Shown here one piece after another: positions 56,801 through 64,000 of a stretch of 64,000 nt of DNA (within the stretch, counting starts at the first letter, position 1; each line of letters begins with the position of its first letter). The notes beneath the pieces are model-generated. The model did no database searches, was not told the DNA's origin, and worked only from the letters and a program-made list of their open reading frames with translations. This DNA comes from Plazaster borealis (Eukaryota; Echinodermata; Asteroidea; Forcipulatida; Labidiasteridae): positions 7,481,130-7,545,129 of the forward strand of contig CM037474.1 of the NCBI GenBank assembly GCA_021014325.1. The letters are read 5' to 3'. The position numbers and the translations under genes were made by a program.

Positions 56801-59800
56801 GTAAGATAAATTGTACCTTTTTTCAGCAAACATACACTGTAGAAAGATCATTTTTAGTATAAAATTTTGAGAATATTCTTACTGTTTGATAAATATAGGA
56901 AAGACCTGACAGAGATTGGGATTGCAAGTATGGAGTAAAGGGCCGAGGGCTAGCTCTCAAAGAGATTCAAATGTTTGGTAGACAAATTCTTGAGGTTAGT
57001 GCTATATACTTTGCAAGGTCATTTGGCTATGTTGCAATTAATGGTCAAATCTATTTTCTGTGAACAAAAAAACTGAGTGGGCAGCAGGTTATGAGAATAT
57101 TTAAAATGAGATTATCAGAGTTTATTTAGTATATTGGAATTCCTTAGTTGGAAAAACCCCTCTCTGTTATTGCAAATAGTAGCTTTTCTATCATGTTTAT
57201 CTTTGTTATAAAACACTTTCTTGCAAATTGTCGGATTACTGTTTGTGTTGGTTGTATCATCAGTTATATTATGTAGGCTACTTAATTATAATGACCACTT
57301 TGCACACCTCTTTTCCCACCCAAGATATCTTTTTTCCCCAACCAAATAATTACTATTCACAAACTCATAACTTTGTTAAACTTTACTGAACCTTCAAACT
57401 CATTAGACAATTGAACCTCAATATGACGGCACCTGAAAAATGTTGTCATGATGATGTCATTAGGTGTCAAATAATTTGAAGTTTAATATTTTACAAAATC
57501 ATAACTCCTGAACCACGTTGGATTTTTACAATCTATACATCATCTAAAAGGTCTTTAAAAAACAAACAAACGCTACACAGAGTGTGACCCCTAAACCACA
57601 CATTTGATTTTTACAATCTATACATCATTGAAAAAATATTAAACAACTTAACAAATGCTACACAGAGTGTGGCCCAATTTGACCTTGACTTCTGGTTCAA
57701 ACCAGAAGATGAAGTTTTATATTTGAACAATCATAACTCCTGAACCACACATTGGAACTTTACAATCTACACATCGACGGAACGTTTTTGTGATGTCACA
57801 AAAATGAATGTCTAGTTTATCTTTGAAACTTGTAGAAGTTGTGAGCTTTATGATGATTGTGACAGTATGACTCAATAAATGTTGTTTCCTTAGGCACTGC
57901 TTTATCTCCAGGAGGGAGGACTCCCACAACATTGCCATGTACAAGCAGGCAATGTCATCCTAGATAAAGGCACTTGCAAGTAAGTTAAAACTACCTCCCA
58001 AATCTTCACTCCATCTCACTGAAAAAAACAAACGGTTGAAGTTGAAGGAGAAAATTAACAGTGTTTACTCCTTTCCTCTACTGGTCAAGCAAGAAGCTAA
58101 TGATAAAAACTATTAACCTGAGGGAAAGAACTGTTTCAGATGGTCAACTAAAGGGCTGACACACCAAGGTGCTGGGCCATGGCCATGTTGTTGCTAGAGT
58201 GTTGGAGCAGAGCTTCCAGCTGACCCCATGCTGCAGCTCAGATGAGTATGCTGAGCATAGTCTTTTCCCATCCAAACATTATACATATGCACAAACACCC
58301 CAATCAACAGGCCACATGTGTGCAACCACTTCACGTCAGTATTTTTAAAAATTGTTTCAGAACTTTTTGGAGCTTATTGATTAACAGTTTTCCTTTGTGT
58401 GCAGATTATCGGGGTATGAAAACATTCTTCTGGGACATACCTCTCGGCTCTTCCCAAACCTATGCAAGAAACTCAAGCAGATCCCACAAGCATTTGACAC
58501 CATTGCTTTTGGTAAGTCGTTACCATTTTGTCTGCATATAGTGCAGATTATGCATGTTTAAAAAAGTCTTTATGTAGATCTGACAAAGTTTTATTTGTGA
58601 TGGGTAGATTCCGGAACAGGCAAAATTCAGAGATTTACACTGGTGCCAATTTACACAAATCGGGGTCTAGTTTGTTTTTAGTGTGTATTAAGCATCATTA
58701 ACTCCCATGTTACGGGGGGGGGGGGGGGGGGGTGTTTTGCTGTCAAACCCAGTGATTTTTTCAAAGCACTTGAAGGTTCAATACAGTCCTCTGAAAAATG
58801 TGCTGAACAAATCAAAGGCCTACTTCTTGCCAAGAAGGTGAAATCCTTTCGTGTATTATTCACGAACTTCACCCATTCCTTTGATATCGCAGGATCCCCC
58901 GGAAATTGAACAAAATGAATCTCTGGATTCTTAGAACTATTTCTAGTGCATCCACCAACAACACATGAAGTCGGCATTATTGTAGCTGATACACTAGAAA
59001 AAAAAGCTTCGTAAAAACTTCATGCCTCTGCATGAAAACGCATACATAATACACACGGAATAACATGGCGTCTTTTATTTACTCTCGGTTGCTCATGGGT
59101 TGTACGTCATCACTTTTTGCTGGTTAACAAGTCCGCTGGTACTATATCATGGATTTCATTGTGGTTTTCAATGGATCTTTGCCTGGAACCAGTACAGGGC
59201 GGGAAATTTCAAAATCGAAGAATCGAGGTCTAATTTTATTTGGTCAAATTGCAACAAAATTATTTAGAGAAAAACATGACCACACCAATAAATTGTTACC
59301 CGAACACAACATGAACAAGGTTCGATAGTAAATTTAATGTGTGAGTTTTTGTTGTAGTCCATCTTTAAATAAATAACAAATGAAGATCTGTTTTGAAGCT
59401 TTCTTTTCCTTTAAATGCATAAATGCTTGCAGGTCATTTGGTTTATGAGATGGGTGCTGGCTCAGCCCTGGAGGATACAGTGATAATACCTGATAGGACA
59501 TACTTCAGACTGTTGAGACACCAACAAGTTGTTGAGGTTACCCATTTTAATCCTTAATACATATCATTGTTTATAAGCTCTTGAATGCAGTCCCATTATT
59601 AGCCTAACATTGATCAGCCATGATACACTGGTGAGTATAAGTTTACCAGTGAAAGGAAATTGGTCTTTCAGCTGTGGGTCTTACAGCTGTAGGTCTTACA
59701 GCTGTAGGTCTTACAGCTGTAGGTCTTACAGCTGTAGTTCTTACAGCTGTAGGTCTTACAGCTGTAGGTCTTACAGCTGTAGTTCTTACAGCTGTAGGTC

Positions 59801-62800
59801 TTTAGCTGTGGGTCTTACAGCTGTAGGTCTTTCAGCTGTAGTTCTTACAGCTGTAGGTCTTTAGCTGTGGGTCTTACAGCTGTAGGTCTTACAGCTGTAG
59901 GTCTTTGGCTGTAGTTTTTACAGCTTTAGGTCTACAGCTATATGTCTTTCAGCAAGGTCTTATAGCTATAGCCACCAAAGCCCTAGAATTGATTATGTCA
60001 TTATTCTTCTAAATCTGTATGAAGCCATTATTGTGAATTATTGTGAGCAATGTACCATTGACAAGTGAGGGCGCCTGTCACAATATACATAGTAGACTTG
60101 ATTTCAAGTCTGAGTTCGCGGTTATTTCTCTGCATCAGCCACGCAAAACTCCCCCGCAGATTTGCTGTCACACGCTCTGACTCGCGATCTCAGACTTGAC
60201 CCTATTGTGTATACGGTATATTCATTTATTCACAACTGAAATTTACATAACAACAATGATCGCTGAGCGATGGCCAATCAGGAGGCCACATATTTCCTGT
60301 TGGCTATGTCATTTACCAATAGGTTACAATCACTTCAGCATTTTCTGTAAAATATCATTGGTCTTATTTTTGTATAGTGTTTGGTACGGTGGTATTTATA
60401 ATTTATAGCTAAAATGATATAAGATCATAAAATACTGAAAAATGTACGTAATAAAATACCTGATTCTTGCAAGACAAAAAACTGTGTTACCTATGGTTTG
60501 AATGGAATCGTCGAGTGATTTCCCCAACGTTTTTATTTATTTTGAACATGTGCATCATCAATGTTGTATTTCTGTACTGTATCCCATGGGCGCGCGGCGC
60601 GCATCCCGTGGTTGAAACGGTTAAATTTGAATATGCATCTTTTGAAGATTTCTGCGAATCTGACCAATCAGAGTGTTCCGTCCACTTTTGGACTAATTCG
60701 CCATAGGGTGTGTACAAACCGATGAACAAGATTCCCAGGTCTGTGATCGTAGGTTAATGACGGAGGTAAATCCACAAGAGGGCGCTATTTCAGGCAATAA
60801 TGTAATGGCTATCAGGTAGACTAAAAACCACGATTACAGACTTGGAACCAAGTCTATATGCATAGTAGTACATGTACATTATGGGACCAAGCATGGGAAT
60901 TGACTTTTGCCCAAATCTAACGAAACCTGAACAGGAGAAAAAATTAAACTTCCTGTAGGCCATAGTGAAGAGTATATGCCAGTGCTGTATTCCAACATTG
61001 TAAAAAATTAATTTCCCTATAAATGTTAGAAGCAGTTTGAACTCTCTTCTCTTTGTTGCTAAAAAACAACAGTTTTAGTCATTGTCAAATACAAATGAAA
61101 ATTACAAGAATTATAGGATGTATTGTTTTCTTTTGTGAAGGTTCTGGAATTTATATTTGATGTAAACGAAACCTATCCAAGTTTAAAAGAGGTAAGAATA
61201 TTGTTAACTTTAAGTTATTTACATCTAGTTTGTACAATTGAAGATGACTTTTTAGGCCAATTGAGGTGTAAACAGGCAACAGTAGCAAAACACTCATTAT
61301 CCTATGCCAAATAAAGAACAGTTATTATTTGATCATCACACATGTCTCATTATTTTGACAGCTTGTTAAATTAATAATTATACATTTTGCTAAATGTTAT
61401 TAAATACTCTCTGTTATAAGATGTGTATGTATTGCATTCAATTTTGCAGGTTGTGGAGCATGAATTTTTTCAAAATATTAAACTGAAGGCTCTTGAAAAG
61501 AAACCAGCAACTGAGGTACATGGATGAAGTTCCTTCAAATATAATTTAATCTCCTTTGTTGTCAAATTTATAAATAAGATATGATAATAATAGGTGAAAA
61601 TAAAACGACATCTATTTTTTAATATTTTTTAACAGAAGCATATTTTTCTAGTGTATTTTACAACACATTTATAGTTGGGATAACCCTGCTATTATATACC
61701 ACCTCATGCAAAGCTTCTGAAAATGGTTGAGAATGTGTCACTATTTTTACTGTCATGCCGTGTTCATGTTAAAAGACTGTTCCATCACAAAAGTAGTAGC
61801 CCATAGGTACTGGTGAACTTGCCAATGGCAACTGAATCCACAAGTTGGCTTTTGTTAATTGGCTCATATTTATTTAATTCTGGAAGGTTTCTTGCTAGAG
61901 AAAATTTTGGAGAATCTAAGGATGGGGCGTTATATCATAGAACAAATATGAATTATAGTAGTAGAAGAGAATTTCAGTGATCACCTCGGGAGAGTAATTT
62001 TACTTTTCTACTCCTACCAGTTTGTTTGATTTATATGTTGTGTATTGAATACAGATTCAGCTGACCTCTGCAATGAGATCACTCCTGAAGGCAGTAAAGA
62101 AGGGTCGTGTTCTTAAGAGTCAATCATTTAGAACTGCACCTCCTAAACATACGAGGTAAATCAACTAGACAGAAGTGTCTGCTCTTGTAATTCAGTGTTT
62201 TTTAAAGCTTCAATACTTGTTTTTTTAAGTGTATGCTTTTTTGAGCATGAATTTCCTGTTGATATTGTTTTCTCTACACAACCAATCAGAGCAAACCAAT
62301 AATAAAAAATCTCCAAAGTAGCTGTGAATATAAATAACAAAAAGCTTGAATGTTCTAAATCTACATTATCACACGATGATATACTTGAACAAGAACAAAA
62401 ACTGACTTAACTACGGAAATAACTATGCTTTTACTTTGAAAGTTTCAAGTCCTTGGTACAATATATGAGATCTTACATGATTAAAACAAAATATAGATTA
62501 GCTAAACAGATTACAAATTTGCCCAATAATGACTGGGTTTTAGACTGGAACTATTGTAAGCTTGCCTGGATATTAACAATTAACCATCCCCATAAGAGTG
62601 AGATTTGAACCTACGACCTCCGGATTAACATACCAGCGCTCTACCAACTGAGCCATCTAGCCCTAATGCTGGCTGTCTCCTTATAGTTCATGACTGAAAG
62701 ATTTAACAACTGGGTTTAAATAAAGGAAATGAATGTTTTAAACAACTTTTTACACAGCTTTGATTTGTTTCTCTTGATGTCCAGGCCTAGGCGTTCATCT

Positions 62801-63082
62801 CCACAGCCATCCCTTGAAAGCAATCAGGCAGAAACAACTCTGTCCAGGGAATCGCCTCTTAACAACATCATGTCTCCTGCCAATCACACCAGTACCAGCC
62901 CCCTCATTCATTCAACACCTCCTGTTATTCCCCCACCCCCTCCTCTGACCACTTTGAAGGTGATTACTTCTAAACCTAGCCAGCTAGATGCGCCACCAGT
63001 CTCTAGTGAAAGGAGGGCTCTTCTTAGTGATATTCAAAAGGGCATCACTCTTAAGAAAACAAGTGGGATTAACATGGTATGA
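42461..63082 (+). CDS. Slob: Slob (Slowpoke-binding protein)-like membrane-anchored pseudokinase, 14 exons, 483 aa
   Basis: Exons: 42461-42490, 44739-44809, 53419-53516, 54348-54428, 55261-55412, 56186-56296, 56899-56994, 57894-57979, 58405-58511, 59433-59536, 61141-61191, 61450-61515, 62055-62155, 62785-63082. All have AG/GT borders and compatible phases (1452 nt with stop). MNEFWRDNYW is followed by a membrane segment (about 11-33) and RR. Then come TALLNCQFYLRAHAGKYTFI (68-87) and GSRVDRHWFLVRY (94-106). HPYVWPVVDI (145-154) and NRKGSLKDYIY (170-180) lead into a C-lobe remnant. Drosophila Slob binds the Slowpoke BK channel and 14-3-3; the PX kinase-like protein PXK is the vertebrate relative. 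No PX domain is present, so Slob fits better. Channel binding here is inference. The gene may continue past the last exon if ATG|GTATGA is used as a donor. Confidence 0.9.
42491..44738. other. Slob-like intron 1; nothing clear
   Basis: AT-rich. It includes a GATTCTGACTCTGA microrepeat near 44008-44040 and CCGCCTCCTTTTT near 44270-44305. No coding or mobile element is recognised. Confidence 0.5.
44810..47329. other. Slob-like intron 2, left part; nothing clear
   Basis: No protein family, tRNA or repeat array is visible. Several short open frames have no recognisable content. Confidence 0.5.
47330..47720 (-). pseudogene. Degenerate LINE RT fragment in Slob-like intron 2
   Basis: The minus strand gives VLRIEQAGFLYGRSTQEQVL and, after a frameshift, RLKTGAVFIDLTVAYDTE, an RT motif A region. 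Poorly kept sequence continues to about 48480. Confidence 0.7.
48640..50470. repeat. Degenerate minisatellite, about 50-60 bp, TGGCTCTAGAATGGTGAACA type
   Basis: About 35 irregular units of TGGCTCTAGAATGGTGAACA then CACCTCAACAACATCCAGTG plus a variable GATAAGTACTAA linker. Unit length varies because linker blocks are gained and lost. Larger duplicated groups are visible, such as 49160-49300 against 49370-49520. Slob-like intron 2. Confidence 0.93.
50760..52130 (+). pseudogene. LINE reverse transcriptase, 5'-truncated
   Basis: A long frame (50817-51686) has motif A GFDDFSKAFDCVDH, motif B SGVLQGDTLAPYLFVIVMDY and motif C TLAYADDAMPISDD with the catalytic YADD intact. VGLRLNASKTKVMF follows. 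After a frameshift the next part reads DALAITDTMAKNLDASHRAV. QAIDDLNAIGLQHDQAVRAA closes it. An early LQAGCRPNWNTTEQIACLRM block shows the fingers region. No endonuclease, so the copy is 5'-truncated and dead. Sense orientation in Slob-like intron 2. Confidence 0.85.
53633..53917 (-). mobile_element. 5'-truncated LINE 3' end with about 32-bp target duplication
   Basis: The minus strand encodes PACFNFPRKSWCRLNQLLTG, HMLHKQHMKPSQECDCGAAS, a LINE C-terminal zinc-like block. TTTCATSTGCMAGACTGAAT followed by CAAATGTCAWAA occurs on both sides (53601-53632, 53918-53949), differing at three positions. This is a long target-site duplication. Only 105 bp separate it from Slob-like exon 3. Confidence 0.82.
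55641..55996. mobile_element. TTAAAGGCA-ended MITE, copy in Slob-like intron 5
   Basis: Starts TTAAAGGCATCGTACACGTT and ends AACGTGTATGATGCCTTTAA, near-perfect inverted ends with TTAA edges. It carries the full family interior and looks the best preserved of the copies here. Confidence 0.92.
56186..59536 (+). other. Slob: Pseudokinase C-lobe of the Slob-like protein (exons 6-10)
   Basis: The catalytic-loop position reads HCHVQAGN (226-233) where active kinases have HRDLKPxN. His228 replaces the catalytic Asp and Gln230 replaces Lys, while Asn233 remains. The metal-binding DFG is replaced by GYE in KLSGYENILLG (242-252). FGHLVYEMGAGSAL (277-290) is the Slob/PXK helix-F region. Catalysis is therefore not expected. 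The same losses, with HGHL-type loops, are known in the Slob/PXK family. Confidence 0.85.
58690..58977 (-). pseudogene. Single THAP-domain exon, antisense in Slob-like intron 9
   Basis: MPTSCVVGGCTRNSSKNPEI starts a THAP zinc finger: Cys5, Cys10, Trp35, then RPLICSAHFSEDCIE with the CxxH pair. The domain ends near SLGLTAKHPP, where a run of 18 G on the plus strand follows. No further exon or transposase is found nearby, so this is most likely a stray piece of a THAP transposon. A short host THAP gene cannot be excluded. Confidence 0.7.
59666..59960. repeat. 15-bp tandem array rich in CAGCTG
   Basis: About 19 copies of GTCTTACAGCTGTAG, with TTTAGCTGTGG and TTCAGCTGTAG variants. Most units hold the palindromic E-box CAGCTG. 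It lies in Slob-like intron 10, about 130 bp past the exon 10 donor. Confidence 0.92.
60094..60855. mobile_element. MITE, AGACTTGG family, copy 2 with internal insertion
   Basis: The left end AGACTTGATTTCAAGTCTGA with GTTCGCGGTTATT and the right end CACGATTACAGACTTGGAAC with CAAGTCT match the family at 17464. The middle 500 bp is unrelated, so another element seems to have inserted. Confidence 0.75.
62300..62560. mobile_element. Diverged relative of the solo LTR
   Basis: AAAAATCTCCAAAGTAGCTG and TGAATATAAATAACAAAAAGC closely match the start of the LTR at 7871. Similarity fades rightwards. Slob-like intron 13. Confidence 0.5.
62591..62663 (-). pseudogene. tRNA-Asn-like sequence (tRNA pseudogene or SINE head)
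   Basis: The minus strand starts GGGCTAGATGGCTCAGTTGG with a pol III A box. A TGTTAA loop gives a GTT (Asn) anticodon, and GGTTCAAATC is a B box. The D arm and the anticodon arm fold. The T stem is poor and the 3' side of the acceptor stem does not pair with GGGCTAG, so it is not a working tRNA gene. Confidence 0.65.
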
Positions 63083-64000
63083 AATGCCTAAAGAGAAGGT
63101 ACAACAGTAATTTGCAGATTAGTTTTGGAATGTATTTTTATATAGACCCAATCGTTTTTACTTGTCTTTCCACTTTGCATCAGGCAAAGTCAATGATCAA
63201 GTATGCACAGTTTTGTCTGTTTAAAGCCATTATAGATGTGACACACAGCTGTCCACCATTTAGGGTACAAATGCACACACAAAAGTTTGGTGTACGCTAT
63301 TAATTGTTTTTAAAAAGAAGCGCAGATTAATGAATGAAGAGAAATATAGTCAAGCTGTTTGGGTACTTTGATGGATAACAATCATTTAATGCACTAATTG
63401 GCAGGCCAATTTGAGTAGTAGAAAAAAGTTGTTGGTGCAAGTCCTGCTAATTAGAATTAAAGTTAGAATGATTGAGCTCCCTTGCACAAAAAATCCTTGC
63501 AAAGCAATGTCTTTTTAGCCATCTGATCTGTGGCCATCCAGTGGAGGGTAATGATGAATGACCATGAGGAGTGGTCAGAAGCAACCCCCAGGGATAATTA
63601 CTTAAAAGGAGTCAATGATTCTTCAAAAGCAAAATCACCTTTGAATTTCTCGTCAAACATTCATTCTCCTTGAAATGCGGACAAACAATGTATTTTACAC
63701 AGCAAGAGATATGGGCCGTATTTACAAAACAACTTTTAAGTCACAAAATGATAAGCATCCCACTCTTCAAACCTAGACGAATCTTACTTTTGCATCTTAA
63801 ATCTAAGTGTTAAACAGTGAGGCACTAGGATGACTTGTCGGCTTTTTTTACGTGCCCCGCACCACTCAGAAATTAACGAAAAAACCTTCCGAAGTGAAAT
63901 AGTATGTCATCAAAGGTTCAATCCTCTTGCAGAATTTTTTGGCAGAGAAATTTATACTTGGTATAGATTTGATAGGAACTGTGTTTTATTTATAACTGAT
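63083..64000. other. Downstream of the last Slob-like exon; nothing clear
   Basis: AT-rich sequence without recognised genes or repeats. It is either 3' UTR and flank, or an intron leading to a further short exon if the GTATGA donor is used. No AATAAA close to the stop could be assigned with confidence. Confidence 0.45.

Larger units (their letters stand above)
62055..63082 (+). other. Slob: C-terminal basic, proline-rich and WH2-like tail of the Slob-like protein (exons 13-14)
   Basis: Basic MRSLLKAVKKGRVLKSQSFR precedes a Ser/Thr/Pro-rich region with PPVIPPPPPL (431-440). RRALLSDIQKGITLKK (461-476) fits the WH2 actin-binding pattern (LL, I, G, LKK), as in PXK. KSQSF and RRSSPQ are possible phosphoserine sites for 14-3-3; this is inference. 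Confidence 0.75.

Noticed and set aside
60196..60729. Open frames of 70-80 codons on both strands near 60200-60730
   Set aside because: They lie in the insertion inside the AGACTTGG-family MITE and have no domain or exon signals.
42461..63082. PXK instead of Slob as the name for gene 2
   Set aside because: There is no PX domain; the membrane anchor joins directly to the YTFI...GSRVDRHWFLVR block typical of Slob. PXK remains the nearest vertebrate relative.

Overview
This window is eukaryotic: two long, intron-rich genes surrounded by and filled with transposable elements, tandem repeats and inverted repeats. Several signs point to an echinoderm, probably a sea star. They are many copies of a TTAAAGGCA-ended inverted-repeat element, a frequent TAGGCCTA motif, an ISL2EU-like THAP/YqaJ DNA transposon, a Penelope-like retroelement and tRNA-derived SINE sequence. 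The species call is inference, because no search could be run. No bacterial operon, rRNA operon or CRISPR array is present.

Gene 1 runs right to left (minus strand, 36634 to 3234). Fifteen exons join in one reading frame to give 697 residues that match the CNBD2/CRIS family (cyclic nucleotide-binding domain-containing protein 2). The first cyclic-nucleotide pocket is well formed and a second CNB-like fold follows. One linker exon carries a 102-bp tandem duplication. Introns hold a 50-bp satellite split by a solo LTR, a hairpin transposon, 23-bp and 17-bp minisatellites, an RTE-like LINE, an ISL2EU element and a Penelope-like element.

Gene 2 runs left to right (plus strand, 42461 to 63082). 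Fourteen exons join in frame to give 483 residues, a homologue of Slob (Slowpoke-binding protein), a PXK/Slob-type pseudokinase. It starts with a single membrane anchor, lacks the catalytic Asp residues and ends in a proline-rich stretch and a WH2-like motif. Its introns hold another minisatellite, LINE pieces, a CAGCTG-rich 15-bp array, a THAP exon on the opposite strand and a tRNA-like sequence.

The two genes are divergent. The 5.8 kb between their start codons is mostly degraded LINE sequence and a stack of nested inverted-repeat elements. I see no new multi-gene system. The most useful results are the two spliced gene models, the membrane-anchored dead kinase, the in-frame exon duplication, and the decay and nesting of the mobile elements.
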